From Tateyamaria sp947503385 (GTDB lineage: Bacteria > Pseudomonadota > Alphaproteobacteria > Rhodobacterales > Rhodobacteraceae): a DNA stretch of 64,000 nt. The position numbers and the translations under genes are program-made. The notes below the pieces were generated by a model. The model did not search any database and had not been told where the DNA came from. It was given only the letters and a program-made list of their open reading frames with translations. Shown here piece after piece: positions 42,116-50,610 of the stretch (position 1 is its first letter; the number at the start of each line of letters is the position of its first letter). The stretch lies in the NCBI RefSeq assembly GCF_051195235.1, contig NZ_JBNFZM010000004.1, forward strand, positions 186,001-250,000. The letters are read 5' to 3'.

Positions 42116-44866
42116 ATGTCACTGATGTCTGCACTCACATCCATGCCGCGTCCGTTCCAACCTGACCGGGGGCAGGAGGTGGCCGATGCGGTTGGTGTCA
42201 CGGACCCGGTGGCGCGGGATCTGTTGGCTGGCACGGCAGGGTGCAGCCCGTATCTCGCCGCATTGATCGAGAAAGAGGCCGATTGGGTGCCCGGCGCGCT
42301 GGACGCGCCCGACATGGCACTGGCCGATGCCTTGCGCCCGCCGGGGCCCGAGGTGGATGTGAAATCCGCCTTGCGGCAGTCCAAACGGCGTGTGGCATTG
42401 CTGACGGCCTTGGCGGACCTTGGCGGTGCATGGCCGTTGGAAAAGGTGACGGGCGCGCTGACCGATCTGGCGGACATGGCCTGTGACGTTGCACTGACCG
42501 CCGCCTTGGAGGTGCAGCGCAAGCGGGGAAAGCTGCCCGCAGGTGACGTGGGTCTGTTCGTGCTGGCCATGGGCAAAATGGGTGCGGGCGAGTTGAACTA
42601 CTCTTCCGATGTGGACCTGATCTGCCTCTTTGACGAGACGCGCCACGTGCCCGAAGACTATCCGACCATCCGCAGTGCCTGCATCAAGGCGGTGCAACAG
42701 ATGTGCGCCACGCTGAGCGATCTGACCGATGCCGGCTATGTGTTTCGGACCGATCTGCGGCTGCGGCCCGATCCGGCTGTCACGCCGGTGGTGCTGTCTG
42801 CGGGGGCGGCAGAGCGATATTACGAAAGCCTTGGGCGCACTTGGGAGCGTGCGGCCTATATCAAGGCGCGTCCGTGCGCGGGGGACATCGCGGCGGGGCA
42901 AGCTTTTCTTGACGATCTGCGCCCCTTTGTCTGGCGGCGACATCTCGATTTTGCAGCGGTGCAGGATGCCCATGACATGCGCCTTGCCATCCGCGCGCAT
43001 AAGGGGACGGGCGGGCCGATCACCTTGCCTGGACACAACATGAAACTCGGGCGCGGTGGTATTCGCGAGATCGAATTTTTCACCCAGACACGCCAATTGA
43101 TTGCCGGTGGGCGCGATGCCGATCTGCGCGTGCGGGGCACGGTCGATGCGTTGGCGCGGCTTGCGGACAAGGGCTGGATCACCTCCGGACAGGCGACGCG
43201 GCTGACCGATCATTACCGCTTTGCCCGCACCATCGAACATCGGGTCCAGATGGTGCAGGATGCCCAGACCCATAATTTGCCGCGCAATGACGAAGGGTTC
43301 GACCGGCTGGCCGCGATGATGGACATGGAGGTGGGCGCGCTCAAGGATACGCTGCGGTCACGTCTGTCAGAGGTGCACGGCGAGACCGAAGGGTTTTTTG
43401 CCCCCGATCCAAACGCGGCGGCCACGCCTGAACCGATTGACGCGGCCGTGCAAGCGCGCTGGCGCAACTATCCTGCGCTGCGGTCTGAACGAGGTGCCGC
43501 GCTCTTCGACCGTATCGAGCCCATGTTGCTGGCGCGTCTGGGCGAGGCTGCGCGCCCGCACGAGGCACTGCTGGCCTTTGACGGGTTCCTTGCCGGGTTG
43601 CCCGCAGGCGTCCAGCTGTTTTCGCTGTTCGAAGCGAACCCGTCGCTGGTCGATCTGTTGGTGGATATCGTCAGCACGTCGCCTGCGCTTGCGCAGTACC
43701 TTGCCCGCAACGCGCAGGTATTGGACGCGGTTCTGGGGGGCGGCTTCTTTGCGCCGTGGCCGGGGTTTGATGCGTTGCGTGCGGACGCAGCGACGCAGTT
43801 GGCGGCCACCACGGATTACGAGGCCAAGCTGGACGCCATCCGCGTGTGGGCCAAGGAATGGCACTTTCGCATCGGTGTCCACATGCTGCGGTCGCTCGTC
43901 ACCGCCGAGGAAGCGGGACAGCATTACGCCGATCTGGCTGCGGCCTGCGTCGCAGCGCTTTGGCCCGAAGTGGTGGCGCAGTTTGCCAAACGGCACGGCG
44001 ACCCGCCGGGTCGCGGGGCGGTGGTGCTGGGCATGGGGTCACTGGGGGCAGGGCGGTTGACGCCGCAATCGGACCTCGACCTGATTGTCATCTACGATGC
44101 AGAAGGGGTCGAGGCGTCAGACGGCCCCCGACCGCTGCCGTCGCGCACCTACTATGCCCGCCTGACCCAAGCCATGATCACAGCCGTGACCGCGCAGACA
44201 GCGCAGGGGCGGCTGTACGAGGCGGATATGCGTTTGCGTCCCTCTGGCAATCAGGGGCCAGTTGCGACCAGTTGGTCCGCGTTCCACAGCTATCAGCGCA
44301 GCGACGCGTGGTTCTGGGAGCACCTCGCCCTGACCCGAGCACGGCCCATCGCGGGGCCGGACACGCTGGCCGAGGATATCGAGGTGTTCCGCTGCGATAC
44401 TCTGGCCACCCCGCGCGACGCCCCCGCATTGCTGCGCGACCTGTCCGAGATGCGCACCCGGATCGCGACGGCCAAGGCGGCGGGATCGCTCTGGGACGTC
44501 AAGGTCGGGCCGGGCCGGTTGCAGGATATCGAACTTTTATCGCAAACGGGCGCGCTGTTGCAGGGCACTGCGTCGCGCGACATTGCGGATGGCTTGCGTG
44601 CCTGCGCCGCCGCAGGTGTCCTGCGTGCGGCAGAGGCCGACAGGCTGGCCGAGGCGCACCAACTGATGAGCCGGGTGCAGATGGCGACACGGCTGCTCAG
44701 CGCCGGTGCGTTTGCCGTCGAAGACATTGGTGCGGGCGGCCAATCCATTCTGTTGCGTGTCACCGAAACCGAGCGCATAGAGGCAAGCGAGGCCAAGCTG
44801 GCCGAACTCTATGACAACAGCGCTGGGATCATCGACGCAGCGCTAGAGAGAGGACAGGCGACATGA
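42116..44866 (+). CDS. glnE: Glutamine synthetase adenylyltransferase/deadenylase
   Basis: 916 aa from the ATG at 42116 (AAAGGG upstream); the open frame 109 codons further upstream overlaps the deacylase gene. Two nucleotidyltransferase domains are seen: the N-terminal deadenylase with MGKMGAGELNYSSDVDLICLFD and the C-terminal adenylylase with LGMGSLGAGRLTPQSDLDLIVIYD, each with G-S/G-x-x-D-x-D. A central helical linker separates them. GlnE controls glutamine synthetase by adding or removing AMP in response to nitrogen. Coupled to the next gene by ATGA. Confidence 0.96.
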   Translation: MSLMSALTSMPRPFQPDRGQEVADAVGVTDPVARDLLAGTAGCSPYLAALIEKEADWVPGALDAPDMALADALRPPGPEVDVKSALRQSKRRVALLTALADLGGAWPLEKVTGALTDLADMACDVALTAALEVQRKRGKLPAGDVGLFVLAMGKMGAGELNYSSDVDLICLFDETRHVPEDYPTIRSACIKAVQQMCATLSDLTDAGYVFRTDLRLRPDPAVTPVVLSAGAAERYYESLGRTWERAAYIKARPCAGDIAAGQAFLDDLRPFVWRRHLDFAAVQDAHDMRLAIRAHKGTGGPITLPGHNMKLGRGGIREIEFFTQTRQLIAGGRDADLRVRGTVDALARLADKGWITSGQATRLTDHYRFARTIEHRVQMVQDAQTHNLPRNDEGFDRLAAMMDMEVGALKDTLRSRLSEVHGETEGFFAPDPNAAATPEPIDAAVQARWRNYPALRSERGAALFDRIEPMLLARLGEAARPHEALLAFDGFLAGLPAGVQLFSLFEANPSLVDLLVDIVSTSPALAQYLARNAQVLDAVLGGGFFAPWPGFDALRADAATQLAATTDYEAKLDAIRVWAKEWHFRIGVHMLRSLVTAEEAGQHYADLAAACVAALWPEVVAQFAKRHGDPPGRGAVVLGMGSLGAGRLTPQSDLDLIVIYDAEGVEASDGPRPLPSRTYYARLTQAMITAVTAQTAQGRLYEADMRLRPSGNQGPVATSWSAFHSYQRSDAWFWEHLALTRARPIAGPDTLAEDIEVFRCDTLATPRDAPALLRDLSEMRTRIATAKAAGSLWDVKVGPGRLQDIELLSQTGALLQGTASRDIADGLRACAAAGVLRAAEADRLAEAHQLMSRVQMATRLLSAGAFAVEDIGAGGQSILLRVTETERIEASEAKLAELYDNSAGIIDAALERGQAT

Positions 44867-45147
44867 GCAAGTCAGGCGACGCCAATGACCCCAAGGGTCT
44901 GATCTATGAGGCGTACCGGATCGAGGGCATCACCAAACCGGATTGCCGCACGATCTTTCTTGACTGGGCACTGAGCCTGCCGGTGGACCGGGCGCAGGAT
45001 CAGGCGTTGGCCGCGTTGCTGGACACCTACGGTGCCGCACATACCGATCACCCGATGACCGAAGTGCTGCGCGAAGGCCGTCAGGGCATTGCCACGCCGC
45101 GTCGTCGGGGGGGCTGGCGTGCGCGCAACGGGCGTGCGTCTTCCTGA
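44863..45147 (+). CDS. Small protein coupled to glnE (94 aa)
   Basis: It starts on the glnE stop (ATGA). The body (YEAYRIEGITKPDCRTIFLDWALSLPVDRAQDQALAALLDTYG) is helical and acidic, the tail Arg/Gly-rich. The sequence looks conserved-type and the coupling suggests a role linked to GlnE, but no family is recognised. Confidence 0.68.
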   Translation: MSKSGDANDPKGLIYEAYRIEGITKPDCRTIFLDWALSLPVDRAQDQALAALLDTYGAAHTDHPMTEVLREGRQGIATPRRRGGWRARNGRASS

Positions 45148-45269
45148 TCGCGCCGCGAAACAATCGCGCAATTCGCCCAAATTTGTCCCAAATTCGCCGC
45201 AATTCGCGCGCATGATCCTGTCCATAACGAGAGGTGGCATGAGACCACCGCACCGATTGGAGAGTGGAT

Positions 45270-45956
45270 ATGAAACGCATCAAGATCACCTTGCTGCTGA
45301 TGATGGGGGGCCTAGTGTCGGCCTGTGGCGCACCGATTGTGCCCACAAACACGGCCCCGTTTGAGGCAACTCCTTTGTCATCGGCCAATGCGCCGGTCGA
45401 AGCTGCAGCGCAGGCAATTCCAGCCGCTGCGCCGCTGACGGACGTGCAGGTCAAAGCCATCACCATCACCGTGCCCCGCAGCCTGACTGTGTCCGAGGCG
45501 AACCGGTATTTGCCCAAAGGTGACATCGTGTGGCGGGGCGACCCCATCGGTGATCGCCACCAACAGGTCGCTGACATTTTTGACACGGCGATGACCCGCG
45601 GTGCGCAATCGGTCAACGGCACATTGCCTGTGTCGCTGGATATCACCGTCAAACGCTTTCACGCTCTGACGGAAAAGGCCCGCTACAGCGTGGGCGGCGT
45701 GCACAACATCACCTTTGAACTGACATTGCGTGATCCCGAAACCGGTGCCGCATTGGCCGAAACGCGCGAGGTCCATGCCGATCTTGACGGGTTTGGCGGT
45801 CAGCAGGCAATCAATGCGGACGCGCAGGGACAAACGCAAAAGGTGCGCATCACCGATCATCTCGCCGAGGTGATCCGGCAAGAGTTGACCCGCGCCGAAG
45901 GGTTCCAGAATCCACGGCTTGGGTTTGTTCAGGCGATGAACCACCAGCAAAAGTGA
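45270..45956 (+). CDS. Lipoprotein of unknown function
   Basis: 228 aa. Signal peptide with lipobox LVSAC (Cys near residue 19); the start at 45270 has GGAGAG upstream, a GTG at 45264 is less likely. After a Pro/Ala-rich linker (residues about 20-60) there is a beta-rich domain (VKAITITVPRSLTVSEANRYLPKGDIVWRGDP, SVNGTLPVSLDITVKRFHALTEKARYSVGGVHN). The layout fits an outer-membrane-anchored adaptor. Its message ends in, or runs into, the terminator-like hairpin at 45987. Confidence 0.78.
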   Translation: MKRIKITLLLMMGGLVSACGAPIVPTNTAPFEATPLSSANAPVEAAAQAIPAAAPLTDVQVKAITITVPRSLTVSEANRYLPKGDIVWRGDPIGDRHQQVADIFDTAMTRGAQSVNGTLPVSLDITVKRFHALTEKARYSVGGVHNITFELTLRDPETGAALAETREVHADLDGFGGQQAINADAQGQTQKVRITDHLAEVIRQELTRAEGFQNPRLGFVQAMNHQQK

Positions 45957-45986
45957 TCTTTCGCATCTGATCGCAAAGACGTAGAG

Positions 45987-46014
45987 GAGGGCGCTATGAC
46001 AGCGCCCTCTTTTT
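45987..46014 (+). terminator. Terminator-like hairpin overlapping the next gene's start
   Basis: GAGGGCGCT (45987-45995) pairs with AGCGCCCTC (46001-46009), the five loop bases include the ATG at 45996, then TTTTT (46010-46014). The AGAGGAGG ribosome site (45983-45990) lies inside the stem. Confidence 0.78.
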
Positions 46015-47207
46015 CCGCCTCCGACCGTCCGCGCGTGCGCCTGCGCCCCAAGGTCGACGCCCGCCGCATCCGCCATGGCCATCCATGGGCCTATGCCAAT
46101 GAGGTCGTAACCGACCGGCGGACCAAGGCGCTGACCCCCGGCACGTTGGCCGTTCTTGAGGATGACGCGCGCAGCCCGATGGGGCTGGTTGCGGTCAATC
46201 CGGCCTCGCGCATCTTTGCCCGTATGCTGGACCGTGACCCCGCAGCGCAGATTGATGCGGCGTGGCTTGAGGCGCGATTGTCGCGGGCGTTGGATCTGCG
46301 CACTCGGCTCTACGATGCGCCGTTCTACCGCCTGATCCATGCCGAGGCGGACGGGTTGCCCGGTGTGATCATTGACCGGTTTGGCGATACGCTGGTGGTG
46401 CAACCAAATGCAGCATGGGCCGAAGTCTTGCTGGATGTGCTGGTGGATGCTGCCATGGCAGTGACCGGCGCGCAGGTGGTGATCAAAAACGCCTCGGGCC
46501 GGACGCGCACGCTCGAAGGGCTGGATGACAGTTCGGGCGTGGTGCGGGGACAGGCGCCGGACGCCCCTTTGCCGGTGCCGATGAACGGCGCCACCTATCT
46601 GGCGGATGTCATGGGCGGACAAAAGACGGGGTTGTTCTTTGATCAGCGGCCCAATCATACTTTTGCCCAACGTTTGGCGCAGGGAGCGAAGGTGCTTGAT
46701 GTGTTTTCCCATGTGGGCGGTTTTGGCTTGGCCGCGCTTGCGGGCGGTGCGGCGCACGTAACCTGTGTTGACGGTGCGGCACCCGCGCTGCGCCTCGCGG
46801 CAGAGGGGGCCGCACTTATGCAGGCAGACGCACGTTTTGCCACGCGGCAGAGCGATGCGTTTGACGTGCTGGCGGCGCTGGCAGAGGACGGTGCTCTATT
46901 CGATATGGTCATCTGCGACCCGCCCGCCTTTGCCCCGTCAAAACAGGCGTTGGAGGCGGGATTGCGCGCCTATGAACGCATTGCACGGCTGGGTGCGGCC
47001 CGTGTGGCCGACGGTGGCGTGTTGGGGCTGTGCAGTTGTTCGCACGCGGCGGACCTTGGCAAATTTTATGCCGCGTCCGCACGTGGGATCGGGCGGGCAG
47101 GGCGGCAGGCTGCGTTGATCCACACCGGCTTTGCCGGGCCGGACCATCCGCAATTGCCGCAACTGGCCGAAACCGGCTATCTCAAGGCGCTGTTTTTCCG
47201 GCTATGA
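45996..47207 (+). CDS. RlmI-like 23S rRNA cytosine methyltransferase
   Basis: 403 aa. Marks: an N-terminal PUA-like part (ARRIRHGHPWAYANEVV), then the EEHEI-type middle domain and a SAM-binding C-terminal domain (KVLDVFSHVGGFGLAALAGG, DMVICDPPAFAPSKQA). DPPAF is the catalytic NPP/DPP motif of RlmI-type enzymes, which methylate C5 of a cytosine in 23S rRNA. The start codon sits in the loop of a terminator-like hairpin; alternative GTG at 46035 lacks a ribosome site. It ends on ATGA overlap with the PIN gene. Confidence 0.88.
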   Translation: MTAPSFSASDRPRVRLRPKVDARRIRHGHPWAYANEVVTDRRTKALTPGTLAVLEDDARSPMGLVAVNPASRIFARMLDRDPAAQIDAAWLEARLSRALDLRTRLYDAPFYRLIHAEADGLPGVIIDRFGDTLVVQPNAAWAEVLLDVLVDAAMAVTGAQVVIKNASGRTRTLEGLDDSSGVVRGQAPDAPLPVPMNGATYLADVMGGQKTGLFFDQRPNHTFAQRLAQGAKVLDVFSHVGGFGLAALAGGAAHVTCVDGAAPALRLAAEGAALMQADARFATRQSDAFDVLAALAEDGALFDMVICDPPAFAPSKQALEAGLRAYERIARLGAARVADGGVLGLCSCSHAADLGKFYAASARGIGRAGRQAALIHTGFAGPDHPQLPQLAETGYLKALFFRL

Positions 47208-47764
47208 AAATCCTGATCGACGCCAACGTGCTCTTTCCGACGGTCATGCGTGAGGTGGTGTTGGGCGTTGCGCGCCAAGGTCTGTTCACGCCGCAATGGT
47301 CGCCGCGCATTCTGGAGGAATGGGCCCGCGCGGCGGCGCGTCTGGGGCCTGTGGCCGAGGCGCAGGCAAGGGGTGAGATCGCGCAACTGGCTGTGGCGTG
47401 GCCCAAGGCTGTGATCCGCCACCCGCCCGAGTTGGAGGCGCGGCTGTGGTTGCCGGATCCCGGTGACATTCATGTGCTGGCAGCCGCCATTCAGGGGTCA
47501 TCCGACATCATTATGACCATGAACGCCAAGGATTTCCCGCGCAACATTCTGGCCGAAGAAGGATTGTCCCGCGTCGATCCGGACGGATATTTGCAACGCT
47601 GTGCACAAACGCAGCCGGGGCCGGTGGCAGAGGTTGCGCACTCCGTGCTGGATCAGGCCCGGCATCTGTCGGGCGAAGACTGGACGCTGCGCGCGCTGAT
47701 GAAAAAGGCGCGTCTGCCGCGTCTGGGCAAAACGCTTGCGGCGGCACAGGCGCCGGACCGCTAA
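47204..47764 (+). CDS. PIN-domain protein (possible ribonuclease)
   Basis: 186 aa. The PIN fold begins MKILIDANVLFP, with the first metal Asp (D6), a second acidic site in LEEWARAAARL and the third region GDIHVLAAAIQGSSDIIMTMNAKDF. There is no small antitoxin gene next to it, unlike VapBC pairs. It is coupled to the RlmI-like gene, so a role in rRNA or RNA processing is at least as likely as a toxin. Confidence 0.8.
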   Translation: MKILIDANVLFPTVMREVVLGVARQGLFTPQWSPRILEEWARAAARLGPVAEAQARGEIAQLAVAWPKAVIRHPPELEARLWLPDPGDIHVLAAAIQGSSDIIMTMNAKDFPRNILAEEGLSRVDPDGYLQRCAQTQPGPVAEVAHSVLDQARHLSGEDWTLRALMKKARLPRLGKTLAAAQAPDR

Positions 47765-48609
47765 CCGATATATCCGTCCACCGCCTGATCCAGTTGCTTG
47801 AGTACGGATTTGTTGAGCTTCAGCATCTTTTGCACCGTCAGCGCATCCGGCATAGTATCGGACTGCACTGCCACGATTGTGGGGCGCATCTTGCTCCAGA
47901 AGAGATGCGCGGTGCGCAGGTTCCGCGACACGCGGGCGCTGGGGGGCGGCGCAATGTCGGTGCCGCCTTCACTGAGCAGCGCGAAACTCTGATCGATATC
48001 ACTGAGCGTTTCCAACAAGCGGCTGCGCATCGGCGCGCCGCCCAGATCGAACAGCACAAAACACATCTCGCCCAAGGCGCGTTGGGTCAGCATCCTGTAA
48101 TGCGCGGCCAATTGCGCCGCCTGCCGGATATGCGGGCCTGATGCTGGCATGTCCAGCGTGTCAAAGAAATGTCCGGAAAGGCGCGTGGCGCTGTCCACAG
48201 TTGGGTCCGCGTCGCGCATGATCTGGCGCATGACAACGCTGTGCAGATCGCCGGCGATAATCTGATCGACCGCAGGACGGAAGTCACGCCAGACCGTTTC
48301 AGCAGTGGCAACGGCAGCCACGTCGTCCGCATTTCGGGCGGGCGACAGGCCCAGCCAATCGTGCCCATCGCGCAGGGCCGCAAGCGTTGTGCCGTAGCTG
48401 TCCGCGTGTTCCAGCGCTAGCGCGCCCTGCCGGTCCTGATCAATGCCGCCCATGGCAAAACATGTGGATGCGCGCATACTTTGCACCAGTGTCGCCTGCC
48501 GCAGCGCAAGGGTCAGGCGCGTGCTTGTGTCCGGCTCATCCGCACGCGCCGCGGATACCAGCGGCAGGCACAGCAAAAGCGTAAACACAAAGGCCCCTAA
48601 CGATTTCAC
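47761..48609 (-). CDS. Exported PilJ-N/NIT-like helical sensor domain protein
   Basis: 282 aa. Signal peptide at residues 1-23 (AFVFTLLLCLPLVSAARA). Two helical segments resemble the type IV pili chemotaxis transducer N-terminal domain: LTLALRQATLVQSMRASTCFAMG and IRQAAQLAAHYRMLTQRALGEMC, each with the RQ...M.Q/TQR pattern. There is no signalling domain or C-terminal membrane helix, so it may be a stand-alone periplasmic sensor or binding partner. Convergent with the PIN gene. Confidence 0.7.
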   Translation of the reverse strand: MKSLGAFVFTLLLCLPLVSAARADEPDTSTRLTLALRQATLVQSMRASTCFAMGGIDQDRQGALALEHADSYGTTLAALRDGHDWLGLSPARNADDVAAVATAETVWRDFRPAVDQIIAGDLHSVVMRQIMRDADPTVDSATRLSGHFFDTLDMPASGPHIRQAAQLAAHYRMLTQRALGEMCFVLFDLGGAPMRSRLLETLSDIDQSFALLSEGGTDIAPPPSARVSRNLRTAHLFWSKMRPTIVAVQSDTMPDALTVQKMLKLNKSVLKQLDQAVDGYIG

Positions 48610-48672
48610 AGCGCGTCCACCAAGTCTGCCAATCTGAGAGTGGAGCTATACCTGCCGAGGGTTACCGGAGTG

Positions 48673-49377
48673 CTAAGATGGTTCGCTGATCTGCCAGCGG
48701 CTTTCCAGTTTGCGCAGGGCCGCGATGCGGTCGTCCGTTTTGGGATGGCTCATCAACCATGCGGGTGCGGCACCCTTGCGCGCCTGTGTCAGGCTTTCGA
48801 GCTTCTCAAACAGGGTGATCTGCGGCGTCACGCCAATCCCCGCCTTGGTCAGCAACGCAGCGGCATAGGCGTCCGCTTCGTATTCGTCATTGCGCGACAG
48901 TCGCGCCGCCAACAGTCTGGTGAGCACATTGGCGATCCAGACCCCCACACCGGGAATGAAACGTGACAGCACCAATGCCAGCGCGGTGCGCAGCGCGTTC
49001 TGGCCGGAAAAGTCGATCATCCGGCGGCGGCTGTGCCCCAACGCCACATGCCCCAGTTCATGCGCAATCACACTGGCCATTTCGTCAGCGGAAACAGCAC
49101 CTTGGCGAAACTTGTTGTAGAACCCACGGGTGATAAAGATGCGCCCGTCAGGGGCAGCCAGCCCGTTGATCGGGTCGATCTCGTAGATATGCACCTTGAT
49201 GCGCGGCAGATCGAGCGCTGCGGCCATTTGGTCGCACATCTGGCGCAGCATCGGATCGGCCAGTTCGGTCGATTGCGCATCCAGCTCGCGCGAGGTGCGC
49301 CAGACTGAAAAGCGGTACATGACAAGGCCATAGAGCAGTGCCAGCAGGATCGGGGTCAGCTTGAGCATAGATAGCAT
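48673..49377 (-). CDS. M48 family zinc metalloprotease
   Basis: 234 aa. One membrane segment at the N-terminus (LKLTPILLALLYGLVMYRFSVW), then the domain with IAHELGHVALGHSRRRM (HExxH) and the third zinc ligand Glu in NDEYEADAYAAALL. Short compared with HtpX and without a TPR domain. Inner-membrane protein quality control is the likely task. ATG codons at 49377 and 49368 are both possible. Downstream of the P450 gene on the same strand with 30 bp between them. Confidence 0.9.
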   Translation of the reverse strand: MLSMLKLTPILLALLYGLVMYRFSVWRTSRELDAQSTELADPMLRQMCDQMAAALDLPRIKVHIYEIDPINGLAAPDGRIFITRGFYNKFRQGAVSADEMASVIAHELGHVALGHSRRRMIDFSGQNALRTALALVLSRFIPGVGVWIANVLTRLLAARLSRNDEYEADAYAAALLTKAGIGVTPQITLFEKLESLTQARKGAAPAWLMSHPKTDDRIAALRKLESRWQISEPS

Positions 49378-49407
49378 ATGGGGCGCGGGACGGGCGCAGG
49401 CAAGCGC

Positions 49408-50571
49408 TCAGACATCCCAAGCCACCGGCAGTTGCACAGGTCCGCGAAACGCCCAACCGGCAAACGGAACATCCCCCGCAATCCGCAGTCCGGGCAAAGC
49501 GTCAAAAAGGGCGGGAAGCGCGTGATCCGCGATCAACGCTCGCGAGGCCGCAGCACCGGCACAAAAATGTGGCCCGGCACCGAAAGGGATCGCGGGGCGC
49601 GTGTTACGGCGGATGTCAAAGCGGTCCGGATCGTCGAAATGTGCCGGGTCGCGGCACGCTGCACCAAACATGAAAAAGATGAGCTCGTTTTCCTCGAACG
49701 CCACGCCGCAGGCGCTGTCATTGTGCGCGACCCGTCGTGGCGACATCCCGATGGGGGCGACAAGTCGTACGTATTCGTCAAACGCGTCCCCCCACGTGGC
49801 CGCGCCTTGCCGGATCTGGGCGTGCTGGTCGGGATGGCGCAGCAGCGCCCAGACTGTGCCGGCAATGGCGTCCCGCGGCTCGTTCTGGCCGCCGCCGATG
49901 ATGACGCGCACATTGCCTGCAATCGCGTCAAGCGACAGTCCGGCCTGATCCAGTACCGAAATAATCGACAGATCGGGCGCGGCGCGCAATTCGGGCAGGC
50001 GTGCCTTGATCAGCGCCAGCACCTGTTCGGCTGCGGCATAGCCTTTGTGATCAACATCCGGGTCGCGCTGGTAGTTTGCCGCGGCATCCAGCATCGCCTG
50101 ACTGGCCGCGTCCATGTCGGCGGCGGCCATATTGGTGAGGCCGGTCATAACCCGCAGCGCGTCGGCGGCCACGGGCATGGCATAGTCCGTCACCAGATCG
50201 CAGGATCCTCGCGGCGTGATCCGCTTCAACTGACGGGCGACGATGTCGGCGAATTGTGGTGCCAGCACGTCGCGCACCGTGCGCGGGCTGAGCGCCGGAA
50301 ACAGCGCGCGCCGTTCAGCCATATGCGCCTCGCCGTCCTTGCGCATCATGTTGGCCCCCATGACCTTTGTCAGCAGCCCCTCCGGTTGGTGGCTGGAGAA
50401 CAGCGCAATGCGCTTTTCCTCACGAAAGATGTCATCGCGACGGGTGAACAGGCTCGCGCCCAATTCGGGCACGTAGCAGACAGGACTGTGCGCGCGCATT
50501 GCGGCAAGATCGGGGTAGGGGTCGGCGTGAAAGGCCGTCGGATCAATGTGGTAGACAGGGGCGTTCGACAT
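49408..50571 (-). CDS. Cytochrome P450
   Basis: 387 aa, bacterial soluble type. Heme-ligand Cys337 in FGAGPHFCAGA; ExxR as E266-Y-V-R269; the I helix reads IIGGGQNEPRD near residues 225-233. The usual acid-alcohol pair (AGxDT/AGxET) is NEP here, so the oxygen-activating Thr is missing, as in some subfamilies. No ferredoxin or reductase gene is adjacent. It may hydroxylate a small hydrophobic molecule. Same strand as M48 downstream and the VWA gene upstream. Confidence 0.93.
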   Translation of the reverse strand: MSNAPVYHIDPTAFHADPYPDLAAMRAHSPVCYVPELGASLFTRRDDIFREEKRIALFSSHQPEGLLTKVMGANMMRKDGEAHMAERRALFPALSPRTVRDVLAPQFADIVARQLKRITPRGSCDLVTDYAMPVAADALRVMTGLTNMAAADMDAASQAMLDAAANYQRDPDVDHKGYAAAEQVLALIKARLPELRAAPDLSIISVLDQAGLSLDAIAGNVRVIIGGGQNEPRDAIAGTVWALLRHPDQHAQIRQGAATWGDAFDEYVRLVAPIGMSPRRVAHNDSACGVAFEENELIFFMFGAACRDPAHFDDPDRFDIRRNTRPAIPFGAGPHFCAGAAASRALIADHALPALFDALPGLRIAGDVPFAGWAFRGPVQLPVAWDV

Positions 50572-50610
50572 GGAGCGCAGCCTAGGTCAGACGCTCGCCC
50601 GCGCAAAGTG

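Noticed and set aside
47204..47764. VapBC-type toxin-antitoxin module
   Set aside because: No small antitoxin frame upstream; the preceding gene is an rRNA methyltransferase.
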